64,000 nt of DNA from Anthoceros angustus. Its lineage: Eukaryota > Streptophyta > Anthocerotopsida > Anthocerotales > Anthocerotaceae. Below the pieces are notes generated by a model, which was not told the origin of the DNA, ran no database searches, and saw nothing but the letters and a program-made list of their open reading frames with translations. Each line of letters begins with the position of its first letter. The first letter of the stretch is position 1. A program made the translations under genes and the position numbers. This document shows, piece by piece, positions 34,969-45,364 of this stretch. The stretch is taken from positions 1,426,001 through 1,490,000 of the forward strand of contig VJWM01000044.1 of NCBI GenBank assembly GCA_010909165.1, given 5' to 3'.

Positions 34969-35185
34969 TTCCAAACCATTGGTCTCAAAAGGAAGGAATT
35001 GACCTGACTTGCCCTTCCTTGAACCATCGGTCTCGAAAGGAAGGAACTGACCCAACTTGACCTTCCTTGAACCATTGGTCTCAAAAGCAAGGAACTGACC
35101 CGGCTTGACCTTCCTTGAACCATCGGTTTCAAAAGGAAGGAATTGACCCGACTTGACCTTCCTTGAACCATTGGTCTGAAAAGGA
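34969..35185. repeat. 48-bp minisatellite, about 4.5 copies
   Basis: The unit cttgaccttccttgaaccat + tggtctcaaaaggaaggaac + tgacccga repeats with 85-95% likeness. Each unit has inverted ccttcctt / aaggaagg halves. One extra unit sits apart at about 34735-34790. The minus strand stays open as a 16-residue repeat (MVQGRSSRVSSLLLRP), probably by chance since 48 is a multiple of 3. Confidence 0.85.
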
Positions 35186-35519
35186 AGCTTTACGCCCAGG
35201 CCGACGACCTAACCCAAGCTTTGAATAGACTATATGAACATGAGGTACAAACCTAGGATCGGAGCTATGTACATGAACACCGAGAGACCTGATAGCATTT
35301 CTGAGAACATCGATCCGGTAGCATCACAATTGTTTGGATGTCGCGAAAACAAAGTGCTCTCCCGCTGCCCCTTTCCAGAGGGGGCCAAGATGCCATGAAG
35401 CCATGACCTAAGCTCAAGAGCATTACACCATAATAACATTGTCCGCTATTTGCATAACATTTCCCTCACCCATCTCGTTCTGATATTTTCTATTTTCCAA
35501 GAGTAGTAGATGATATTAT

Positions 35520-36270
35520 AGGAGAAGTTGATGGAGGCTAAGGAGCAGCGGATGAGGCCAAGCATCATCTTTTGGTGCCAGAAAAGTAAGTCAAAGAGAA
35601 GTTGATGGAGGTCAAGGATCATCTTGAGGTGGCTGGAAAGCAAGTTAAAGAACAGTAGATGGAGGCCAAAGATTAATTTTTGGTGGTTGAAAAGTAAGCT
35701 GAACAACAACTTTTGTAGGGTAAAAAGCAACATGAGCATAGTTGGAGGTTGAAGAGCGCCTCTTAAAGGTTGAAAAACAATCTAAAGCTCAGGTTTAGAA
35801 AATTATAAAGCTAGCCAAACAAACAGAGTTTATAAGGAAAGAGATAAGTACCTGACGAAAAACATTTGCAACTCAATTAATTTAAATTAAATATTAAATT
35901 CGAATTAATTCAAATTAAATACATAAAATTTAATTCAAATCAATTCAATTATAAATATTTTCGAAAAATACTATTTCTTTAGTTACATACTCTGCATCAT
36001 TCACCAACTTTATAATTTTCAAAACCTAAACTTTAGATTGATTTTCAACTTTTAAAAACTAATTTTCAATCTCCAAAAATTATTTTTCAACCTCCTAAAA
36101 ATTCAACCTCTAACTGTTATCTTTTATCCTACAAAAATTGCTCTTTAATTTCTTTTTTAACCACTGAAAAAATTCCTTGGCCCCAATCAATTATTCTTTA
36201 CCTTACTTTTCAACCATGAAAAGATGATCCTGGTTGGTCTCCATCGACTTGTCTTGTAATATTATCTTCT
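35520..36270. repeat. Inverted repeat of decayed coiled-coil sequence
   Basis: 35520-35830 on the plus strand and 36000-36270 on the minus strand carry the same purine-rich coiled-coil remnant (for example aatctaaagctcaggtttag versus, on the other strand, aatctaaagtttaggttttg). They flank an AT-rich core at 35870-35990. The same family of sequence occurs at 31980-32290. Confidence 0.65.
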
Positions 36271-36769
36271 GCTCTTGTGCGACTATCTTAATGGACATTT
36301 AAATCATATCCAAAAGCCCCTCTCAAATGGTCAAGAAAATCCCACCTTTGTTCATGTAAGTGTGGATCATGTGCAGAACATTCAAAATAAATAAAACATA
36401 AAACACAAGATAAGAATTAGACTTGAAATCGAAGAGAAAGAGAAATGAAGAGGCAATCCTGAAATTGAATACCTCTTCATCCACAGGAAAGAATGAGCCC
36501 TTGCATTCTAGTTGATGTGTTGGGCTACCCGGTACGATGCCGGCGGTGTGAAACCAGTCCTGAAAGGATGAACAGAACCTAGGTCCCCTCCTAAACCAGC
36601 AGACCTAGCCTTGCCATAGGAAAGAGATCTTGCTTCGCCTCATCAAAGAAACAACACATCAGACAGGTTACACAACAAGATGGAATTGAATCGACCAATA
36701 GAAAGATTGGCATAGCAGCCAAAGAAATTATATTGGGCACCGATCCATACACAACACACCCTTGACATT

Positions 36770-38100
36770 TGTACATTGTCACTAAGCACCACTCAAAACA
36801 ACTACCGACCTCACCTTTGTGGAGCTCGAAATAACCCCAGTTACACTTCCCACGATATTCTTGTATGCTGCATCTTGAGCAATTGCTTTTCCAGTGTACC
36901 TTGTGAACAAAGCTTCCACCATTCCGTAAACTGCACCGAAAAGAACACCTGCAACAGACATAAGTCACGATGATTTACCCAAAAGAACACCTGCAACAGA
37001 CACATGTCACGATGATTATCGTTCTGCCACACAAAGTCCAGAAACTGATTGATGAAAGGAAAAGCATACTCAAACCCAGCATTCTGTCATGGCAACATCA
37101 GTATGAGGCATGTCAAGGCAGCATCACGCATGACATTCATGTCGACATCGCTTCGTTTCAACCGTTTGCCGGTGGCCTCAGAGATGGGAGCACCTGTTAC
37201 CGTGACACTATGCTCTGTCCAGTCAAGTTTGGCTCCCATCTTCGCCAACACCTCGGCGAACTTCACATCACCCTGTAGGCACAGGAACGACCGCGGTAAG
37301 GAACAAAAGGTTGGATGAGATGCGAGGAAGATTACTTAGAACAAACCAATGTGACAAACAACCTGGAGGCTGCTTGTTCCACAAGCTTCTGCTGTCATTT
37401 TCCCCCTGTCACAGCAGGGGCAGCAAGAAAGTAGCTTGCGACACTTGAGGCATGTCCCTCAACATACTCAGGTCCGGGTGTCCAGCATCAGATTAAGAGC
37501 CGAGGCACCACCATCAGCCTCGACGTACGAGCAAGCATCAGGAAGTGTAAAACCCTCAACCAGTCTCCGGCACGGCAAGGGGTGCGCATTGTACTTGTGA
37601 GTCCGTCCACGTTTGATGAGAAAGCGGTCCCAGCCTCCATACCGCTCTGCTTTAACTCCAAATCGTTCCATCAACTTCAAGGTCATGTCCACATAGGGCA
37701 CTGAGATGGGCTTAACCACAATCTCAATGGTCATATCTCCCAATTCAACCGGAGCTGCGAGAAGCAGAGCAGTAAGATATTGGCTGCTCAGTACGCCTGA
37801 GTTCTTCACCTGCACAGAGAGTGTGCAACAAAACAGAGGTGAGTGCTAAATCACGGCACCAAGATAGGAAATGAAAGCCATGAAGCATCGCAGAGGGACG
37901 AGAATCAGAATCTCACTCACCGTTCCTCCACGGAGCCCGCCTTTGGCATCGACTGCAACAGGAGGACAGTTGGTGCCCAGTGTGCACTCCACGTACGCAC
38001 CAAGCTCCTTCAAGCCCGAGACAAGGTCCCCAATTGGCCTCTCAAGCAGGCGAGGCACCCCATCCAAAGAGTGTATGTTTCTTCTATCTTCCTTGGGCCC
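36770..38100 (-). pseudogene. 5'-truncated EPSP synthase pseudogene
   Basis: Minus-strand pieces match EPSP synthase, the shikimate-pathway enzyme joining shikimate-3-phosphate and PEP. About 38095-37925 reads [20 protein letters not shown] and [18 protein letters not shown]. Block 37809-37373 reads [35 protein letters not shown], then YVEGHASSVASYFLA and CGTSSLQ. Block 37272-37120 reads GDVKFAEVLAKMGAKLDW and DVDMNVMRD. Missing are the transit peptide, the first ~170 residues with the GNAGTA loop, and the C-terminal DDHRMAM region. A roughly 100-bp insertion after [10 protein letters not shown] and a one-base deletion before the CGTSSLQ codons break the frame. Unidentified sequence is joined downstream. 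Confidence 0.9.
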
Positions 38101-39020
38101 GGGGCCCGGGACGACCATGCAGGTCGCAGGGGTTCTCGTTACCGGCGAGCCTGCGTTATTAGGGTTTTCGGTTACCGGCGGGGTCTTCACAGAATGACCG
38201 GCGCATGCCGGTAGCTGCCAAACGGATAACTGGCTATGGCATATGGCTGAGTGGTGGGTCCCATATGCATTGGGAAACGAGCGTCGTCGTTAGTTTGGCC
38301 GTCGCGCACCCAATGGAGTGCAAGTTGCTGGCGGGGTTGCTGCTGGCGGCGTTCCCTGAAGGGAAAAGAAGAAAGCGGCAACATAAGGAAGCAATGTCGG
38401 AGCGACCGTACCGGGCAGCCGGGCAGCCAGGCAGCCGGGCAGGCCGGGCCCGCACAGTCGCCGAGGTGCAGTCGCTTTAATGCGCTCTTCTTCTCCTTTT
38501 CTTTCTCTCTTCTTTAGGGCTTTAGGGCTGAACACTCCAACGCCACCATCCGACGCCGATAGAAGCCCTTTCGGTTTCGGTTTCGGTTTCTCAGCGCCAA
38601 AATCTTTCCACCTGATGTACATCTTTCCGGCGTCTCAGTCCGTGGTGGCCTCCACCGCGCCAGTCTAATGCCTGTTTGTGTCGTCGCCGGCGAAGCAGAG
38701 TGTGGTACGGTCTCCCGCTCTATCCCCCTGGCGCAGAAGCAGGAGCAGAAGCTCCTGTGCGATTCCATCTCCCGCCGTCCACCTCCCGCCTCGTCGCTGC
38801 GCTGTCCTCCGCATTCTGGTTTTTGAATTGGAGTGCGGTGCTGCCTTCTTCCTTCTGCAGCGATCTCTCCTTTCGAAGGCGCAGCCGGGTTTTTTGTGTG
38901 ATCGGAGGCCGGGGGTCTTCGTTTCGGTGGCTGATTGTTGGTGTTGCGGTTTGGCAAGGGAGGAATTTCAGCTGCTGAAGGGAGTTGTGTGTGCGTGTGT
39001 GGTGTTTTGTGTGAATTACC
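38101..39020. other. GC-rich junction and 5' leader of the next gene
   Basis: 38101-38480 is GC-rich DNA with no gene recognised and marks the upstream border of the EPSPS fragment. 38500-39020 is the likely promoter and leader of the gene starting at 39021; it includes a short gtttcggtttcggtttc repeat at 38573-38590. Confidence 0.4.
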
Positions 39021-39698
39021 ATGGGGTACTTGTACTCAGAGGAGAGCTGCAGCCCGCATTCCGTGCGCTTCACCAAGGAGAAGATCTCGCCGCGCTTCAG
39101 CGCCCCGCACAACGAAGAGACGATCTTCGACCTGCTGGAGAAAATTCAAGGGGGGAGCCTGGAGCCGTCTGCGTTTCCCACCATACGAGTGGTGAAGTTC
39201 GGGGGGCAGCTGTGGTCGCTGGACAACCGCCGCCTGTGGCTCTTCCAGAAGTCTGGGGTGGCCAGCATCATGGTGAGGGAGATGCCAATGGAGAAGAGCA
39301 AGGCGTTCAAAAAGTTTCTGCAGAAGACGCCTTTGGCTCATGTGGAGATGATGGCGGCCAAGGAGTTTGTCCCGCAGGTGGACTATGCGTGGGACGGCCT
39401 GGTGGATATCTTTGTGAAGGTGAAGAAATGGCTCAGGGCGGATGACATCAAGTCGGAGGGTGAGGAGGAGGAGGAGGAGGAGGATGAGGAGGAGGAGGAG
39501 GAGGAGGAAGAAGAAGAGGGGAACAATGACTGGGAGCGCTCACCTGCGAGGAGTGAAGAGGATGGTCGGAGAGAAAAGGAGAAGACTCCGGATTCCGATG
39601 ATACTGACTTGGGAGAGAATCAGTACCCTGTTCTGTGGAAAAGCTTGGACGATGAGGAGGACCATGGAGAGGAGGAAATCCACCCGGTTTACAAGTAG
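39021..39698 (+). CDS. Conserved unknown protein with acidic C-terminal tail, single exon
   Basis: The 225-aa protein starts at an ATG in good context (ttaccatgg). Residues 10-75 contain VRFTKEKISPRF, TIFDLLEKIQGG, TIRVVKFGGQLWSLDNRRLW and LFQKSGV. The pattern 'TIRVV.....LWSLDNRRLW.FQ' is familiar from a widespread eukaryotic family of unknown function. A Glu/Asp run (about 148-168) and a charged tail follow. No signal peptide or membrane segment is seen. A nuclear or nucleolar role would fit the acidic tail but is only inference. Confidence 0.7.
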   Translation: MGYLYSEESCSPHSVRFTKEKISPRFSAPHNEETIFDLLEKIQGGSLEPSAFPTIRVVKFGGQLWSLDNRRLWLFQKSGVASIMVREMPMEKSKAFKKFLQKTPLAHVEMMAAKEFVPQVDYAWDGLVDIFVKVKKWLRADDIKSEGEEEEEEEDEEEEEEEEEEEGNNDWERSPARSEEDGRREKEKTPDSDDTDLGENQYPVLWKSLDDEEDHGEEEIHPVYK

Positions 39699-40440
39699 TG
39701 GGAGGCAAGTGTCGTTTTCTCTCTTCCTCACGCATCTGTCCTGAGGAGCAGCCCTTCTTTGCCTGGTCACATTTGGTGGTGAATCCAGGTTGTTGCCCGG
39801 CTAATCTGCGGCAGATTGTAGCACCCGTCTGCCCACAATTTTGACATCGATGATGAAGGCTTGGTTGGGCCTTGATGTGGCTGGTGCTTGCAGACTTTTT
39901 TTCCTAGCACTCTGGCTGGTGGAGTTGATACATGTACAGTAACGAAGACGCTCCTACAGGCCTTTATGATGCATGCTATAAATCCTTAGTTTATTTCGAC
40001 GATTAGAGAAACTGAATAACAACTTGTTTGTGAGCAACTTTGTCGTGTTCAGGAATGGCAGCAGCTGCTTCCCGAGCGATGCCTGGTAATTGTTGGCTCT
40101 ACGGAAACCAAATGCATCAGTCTCCTCTCGGTTCTTGCTACAGCTGTTAGGAAAGTTGATGTGGAACTACATTTCTGCGCAAAATTTGTTTCCACTCACT
40201 CTGCACCATTCTGTGCTTGACTAACAACTACACTGCCGCAAGTTTAATGGGAAGGTCGGGATTGTCTTGATCTCGTTTCTCCTCCAGTTGCACACTGTGT
40301 GCCTTCTCTTATGATTTGTTCCTTGGTCACCTGAAATACAGCCTCACCGGGTGCCTTGTGTGACTATTTGCTGGTTGACCGCTTGCCATGAAGAACTTGG
40401 GTATACAGTCCGCACGTTCTGTGCCGCGACTAGGGCCTTG
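39699..40440. other. Intergenic region between convergent genes
   Basis: This contains the 3' flanks of the gene at 39021 (+) and the gene ending at 40441 (-). No coding signal or repeat is visible. Confidence 0.45.
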
Positions 40441-41463
40441 TCAGACATACAGATCGGTGACCTTGTATCCCCATGCGTTTCCTCTGCAAGGCTTGGAGCC
40501 ATAGGACTGGGCGCACCTGCGTTGCTTATGTTTGGACTTGAAACGCTGAGCAGTAACATCGACGCCGATCCCCGGTGGGGATCCCCTCAAGTGCTTCGTG
40601 TCCGGCAGTGAAGAGTGGTCGGTGACGGCAGGATGCTCGTTCTTCGTTCCCTCTTCATCCGATGCAGTGGCAATCTCTGGACAGGAGGCGAAGGGTGGGA
40701 GCCGCTCATATCCACTCCTCATTCGTGCCGATGAACTACTCCCGCGCTTTCTTGGCCAGGCAATGCAGCAGGCCCTTGAACCGAGCGCAGGGCTGGGAGG
40801 CTCGACATATCTGCGCGGTTCAACAGGACTTCCGCTGCCCGTGACTTCCAGGAGTCCATCACGCTTCCACGAATTGCTCACGTTCTTCCTGCGCCTCTCT
40901 CCACCCTCCTTCCAACTGGCTTCACCAGGACTAAGCACTTCATCCCACGCCGTCACTGCCTCCACCGGCGTCGGCGCGATGCACCACTGAGTTGGAGGAA
41001 CACACTGTTCCCCGGAGCCAAGAGGTGAATCCAGCCCCTCTTCCTCAGCATCGGCATCAGCATCTGCAAACATTTCGGCAGCACCTGAATCCGAATCACT
41101 CCGTCCACCCTTCCCCGAACTCGATCCCGACTGACGCACATGGTCCTCGATGGTAATCCACTGGCTCAACGATGGTGACGACTCCTCCAAGCAATGTCCG
41201 CGATCAGTCTCTGACTCATCAAATCCACGTTCGTCAGCATCTGCGAACGATTCGCCAGAATCCGATCCGCTCTCATCACCTCCCGTCCGAAGCAATTCTC
41301 CCGTCTCTTCACACTCCCTCCCCTCCCACGGAATTGACCGTGCCAAGAACGTCACAACCGGCGCTAAGATTATAGGCACGACAACAGGAACCGCCCACCC
41401 CACCACATACTGCAGCGGAGACACTGCGCTGCAGAATTGCAGCCACAGAGCTCCCCCAGACAT
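40441..41463 (-). CDS. Unknown single-pass membrane protein with acidic serine-rich repeats
   Basis: The 340-aa frame starts at ATG 41463 (MSGGALWLQFCSAVSPLQY). It has one strong membrane segment (VVGWAVPVVVPIILAPVVTFLA) near residues 20-41, then a long hydrophilic region. Two related acidic blocks are visible: SDSGESFADADERGFDE (about 67-83) and SDSGAAEMFADADADAEEEG (about 122-141). The C-terminus is basic. I do not recognise a family. The frame could extend to an in-frame ATG 33 bp upstream. The repeats and a clean N-terminal anchor favour a real gene, but expression evidence is lacking. Confidence 0.5.
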   Translation of the reverse strand: MSGGALWLQFCSAVSPLQYVVGWAVPVVVPIILAPVVTFLARSIPWEGRECEETGELLRTGGDESGSDSGESFADADERGFDESETDRGHCLEESSPSLSQWITIEDHVRQSGSSSGKGGRSDSDSGAAEMFADADADAEEEGLDSPLGSGEQCVPPTQWCIAPTPVEAVTAWDEVLSPGEASWKEGGERRRKNVSNSWKRDGLLEVTGSGSPVEPRRYVEPPSPALGSRACCIAWPRKRGSSSSARMRSGYERLPPFASCPEIATASDEEGTKNEHPAVTDHSSLPDTKHLRGSPPGIGVDVTAQRFKSKHKQRRCAQSYGSKPCRGNAWGYKVTDLYV

Positions 41464-41559
41464 GATCCGCGATCTCCACACGATTCTCGAGCACACAGAC
41501 TGCTGGCAATCATCACCACAACGTCCAGTGTAGGTAGAACACTACGTTAGAACATGCCT

Positions 41560-42515
41560 TTTTGTCATTTGCCTAGATCAGCAAAAGTTGAATCGATAGC
41601 AATTACCAAACCCAGAGCCCGGCCGCGGCTATATACATACGCTAGCGCCTGGCCGAGTTCCGGTTACTGCTAACGCTAACGGTGGTACGGGCCGATCAGT
41701 GCTAACAGGGGGCTGCTAGTGCGACTGTTACGGGGCGGGGTTATGGAGCAAAGCAGAGTGATGCGGCTGCGGCCGGGGACGTCGGGTAGGAGGACCATCT
41801 CGACGAGGACGAGCGGGAAGAGCCGCGTGTGGCCGCCGCTGGTCCCATTGCCCTTTCTGCGACACACCACGAAACCCGGGATTTACTCGCCGCTCTTGTC
41901 CAACCGGTTTCTTGTTCTCCAAGAGGCGCCAGAAAGCGGAAGCAGCGAGTGTGAGGCGCGGACGGCCAGGCCTCCGCCCGCGCACGGAGCTGCAGGGAAG
42001 CGACTTGTCGGGATGCGGAAGGAGAAGACGCAGGAGCTGGTGCCTGCCGCTGCCGCTGCCCACCAAGTGCGCGCTGCCCTGCCGCCTGCTGCTTCTCGTC
42101 CCGCCTGCCGCGGCCCCCGCGCTGGCGCTCTAGGCTTCCCGGCCAGGCCTCCGCCCGCGCACGGAGCTGCGGTGGGAGAGGAATTTGCTGTGATTCCCGG
42201 CCCAGCTGGGCCTGGGAAGAATGGTGCCGAGCAGGGTTGCGCAGCTTCCGTTTTGGGTTCGTGCATTCCGATTGTGGAGTCCAAGTACGCCGTGTTGCGG
42301 GGAGTGGGCGGGGTGCGGGGACGGCAAGGAGAGGGTGTCGGAGGTGGTGGGCGGGAGGCGGGGCTGCAATGGCGCGCGGGGTAAGTGGTGGCCCCAGGCT
42401 TGGAGGGGTTTGGGAAGAGGGGGGCAGTGTGGGTGGAGCTGCGATGCGGGTGCGGTGGCTTTGCTGATTGTGGTGTGTCGTGGGTGCAGGTGGCGCGGCC
42501 CCTGGGAAGTTGTCC
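41560..42515 (+). promoter_or_regulatory. GC-rich promoter and leader of the CUE/Smr gene, with a 5'-UTR intron
   Basis: A CpG-rich stretch precedes the next gene. A GT-AG intron is likely at 42381-42489 (ggg|gtaagt ... gggtgcag|GTGG). Two exact 30-bp copies starting ggccaggcctccgcccgcgc lie at 41964-41993 and 42141-42170; the spacing is a multiple of three. A plus-strand frame is open through both copies and reads ARPPPAHGAA twice, but the spliced frame does not connect to the downstream protein. Confidence 0.5.
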
Positions 42516-45027
42516 ATGGTGTGCGGAACCGTGTCCAGCGTGAGAGGGAGGAGTTCGGGTGTGGTGGAGGGGAGCAGTAATGGGTTTGCGGATAGCTGTA
42601 GGAAGAAAAACAAGAAAAACAAGAAGAGGCAGGAGAAGAAGCCCGGGGAGGGGTTGCAGGTCGAGCTCCAGCCCAAGGACGCTGAGCAGAGGAAGGCCGT
42701 GGAGGATTCTTTGTGCCAGTTGCTTCCGGAGGATTTTGAGCTGGGAATGGAGGTTGTGAGAGATGTTTTGGGTAGGTTTCTGCGTGCGGATGGTGTTTGT
42801 GGTGGATTCGGTGCGGTCGGTTAGTTTGAGGTGTAATGTGATTGTCTTGTTTCTCAGGTCAATGTGAGGGGGACGTGCAACAGGTATGCGGGGTGCTGTG
42901 TGACTCGGTGTTGTCAGGATTTCGGCCTTTGGCGTGCTGGGGTGACGCAGTGGCATTTATGTAATGGAGCCTTACTGAGCTATGGCGAAGTCTTACTGAT
43001 GTATGTTACGATAGGCCCGGAATATACTACTGGAGATGGCTGCATCTTCCTGTCAGTGCGACAGCCCGCGGTCGGACGAATGTCTCTCAGTGATTAACGC
43101 TGAAAACGGCTCCCTGAAGGCGCTGTTGGCGGCATTCTCGAACCTTGATCCTGCCAAAGTAGTGATGGCCTGCCAGGTGCCAGCAGTCGCTGTTGTGCAT
43201 GGTCTGCCTTGTCATTGAGCATGGGTGTTTCTGGCTGTGGCCTTCGATTGAGATTCTCCCTCGCTATGCTTTGTTGTGCAGGAAGCAGATGGTAATTTTG
43301 AGCTCGCAGCGGACCTTCTGCTGCAGGCGGGTTGTCAAGAAGATTCTGCAAATGAGCCCTTTGATTCTTCCGGTTACGCAGAGGAAGAAAACCCTAGCTT
43401 GAAGGTGCTCCTCAATTTTAACACGCACTCTCCCTCTTTGCACCATTCGAAACATGTGCCCAAGTTGCTCCTAACTGTGGTCGTTTTGGTGTGAAGATTC
43501 TTGTCTCATGGCTTCAAAAGACGTTTCCCTCTGTGGAGGATGACATCCTCCGTCAAGTGTCGGAAGCCAATGATTATTGTTACAGGTAGAGCTTGCGTAC
43601 TCTCTCTCATCCTTTGTCCTCACGTTACTTTTCCCTGGTGTTTACAATTTAGTTTCTCACTATAGCTTTCCCTTCTCTTTACGACTGAGACTTGTGTCGT
43701 AACCTTTTAGAAAGACTGTCGATTTCCTGGTGGAAGGTGGTGTGAAACCATCTGAAGATCAGCAGCAGGATTCTGCAAGTCTCTTAACTTCGGTTATGCA
43801 GACCTTGTTCAGACAAGAAACGAAAACTTCTCCTCCTCCGTCTCCTCCACCAGCCAGAATGAACAGAGGGAACGACTGGCAGGTAGTAAAATCGAGATCG
43901 CCCAGGGACGATCTTTTCAAGAACGGCCGCGTTGAAAGGATAGGTGCGTATAGGAATTTCGGCACTTGTATTTAACTTCGTTTAACTCACGTAGCTTGTG
44001 CGGCTAATGTTGCTTGTTGCTTGTGTGTTCCTCCTCAGAGGACGATGAACAGTATGATGCATACAAAGCCTGTCGAAGACAAGCAGCCGCTGACTTGGCC
44101 AAGATGAATGAGTGCTTTCAACAGGTGCAGAGAGAAATTTCACATACATTACTATTAGTAAGTTGATTCAGAAATTTGAGCAACCTTTTGAAAGAGCCTC
44201 ACTTTTACCTTCGTCCTCAATTGTATGATCAGGCATCTGCAGCGTATCAAAGGGGAGAGCGGGCCTACGCTGGCATTTTGTCAGAAAGGGTAGGTTCATG
44301 GCCGAGCGGCGGTGTACTAGAAGCACGAGCAGCCTTCTAATTTCCGGGGCACTCCTCCACACATTTGACACGGTTCCCTTTGTCGAACTGTGCAGGGAAA
44401 GGAGTATCAGAAATCATTTCGTGACGCAAATGACAAGGCCAGCACCCACCTATTTAACGTCAAGTAAGAGTGTACCTCGGAGTGTCTCGCAGCTCTCCGT
44501 CATGGTCGGGTTTTTATATCTAACCCTGGACGACTTGTTTGCTCCAGGAACAAGTACATGGATAACAACATCACAATCGACTTACATGCGCAGCATGTGA
44601 AGGAAGCCATGCACTTGCTGAAGCTGCACCTCAATTCGTTGTCTCCTCTCCCTTGTAAGTCTGGACCCATATGTGTTCACCCAAACATCTTCAGACTTAC
44701 TATTTCATGGGAACGTGGGAACGTGTGTTGGTTTCCCTTCGTTTGATAAATGATATTGTGAGACTCATGGCTTGTGGGGGGTGTGCAGGTGTACATACAC
44801 TCACCATCATAACGGGTCACGGCAATGGACAGGCTAAGATAAAGCCTTCTGTAAGTGTCGACGAACGTCTCCCTGATATGTTTTCTTATCGGTTTCAATA
44901 ACTTTCTCGGCTCGCTTGGCAGGTGACCCGTTATCTGAAGGAGAAGGGGATAGGATGGGAAGAAGAAAATCCCGGTCGGCTCGTAGTCAATCTACAGAAA
45001 TTGAGGGCCAAGGCGGACTCATTGTAG
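42516..45027 (+). CDS. CUE-like / DUF1771 / Smr domain protein, 12 exons
   Basis: Exons: 42516-42771, 42858-42883 (26 nt), 43057-43176, 43282-43404, 43497-43585, 43711-43943, 44039-44124, 44233-44289, 44396-44463, 44548-44654, 44789-44850 and 44923-45027; 443 aa in frame throughout. A lysine-rich start (KKNKKNKKRQEKK) precedes a CUE/UBA-like helical region (LKALLAAFSNLDPAKVVMAC, EADGNFELAADLLLQAG; then WLQKTFPSVEDDILRQ). DUF1771 covers about 290-353 (YDAYKACRRQAAADLAKMNE to DANDKASTHLF). The C-terminal Smr domain (about 358-443) has IDLHAQHVKEAM and the ITGHGNG loop. The order matches a plant family exemplified by Arabidopsis At5g58720. Smr domains bind or nick nucleic acid; CUE domains bind ubiquitin. 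The function is otherwise unassigned. For exon 3 the acceptor at 43057 was preferred over 43036 for its pyrimidine tract. Confidence 0.9.
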
Positions 45028-45364
45028 CGGACATAGATTTGGGCTTGGCCCCCTTTGTAGCAGGCATAGATTTGGCAAGGATTAGGCGTTGCTTGCCGAC
45101 AGAACTCCTTTATGTAGAACGCCTTTATGTTCGTAATTCCCAGAAACAAAGAACGATGCACCGATGTGCCTGTAGTGGTCCATGGTCGTGATTGGCAAAG
45201 ACACGGCAACGGCGGATTCGGGGTGTGGGGGCCACGTGGCCCGATCGTTCCTGCTCTCAAGGCAACGATCAGGCGACAGTTTTTGGGCGTGAGGGCAGCT
45301 TAGCCTAGCCTAGGCCAGGGGCAAGAAGAGGCGAGAGATAGAGAGCAGGCGATGCGGACGCCTC
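45028..45364. other. Short intergenic region
   Basis: Between two same-strand genes: 3' flank of the Smr gene and promoter of the nitroreductase-like gene. A tagcctagcctagg run lies at 45301-45314. Nothing else is recognised. Confidence 0.4.

Noticed and set aside
41741-42956. Long overlapping minus-strand open frames (311 and 357 codons)
   Set aside because: They lie opposite the GC-rich leader and exon 1 of the Smr gene, consist of low-complexity Pro/Arg/Ala sequence and have no domain; high GC makes stop codons rare.
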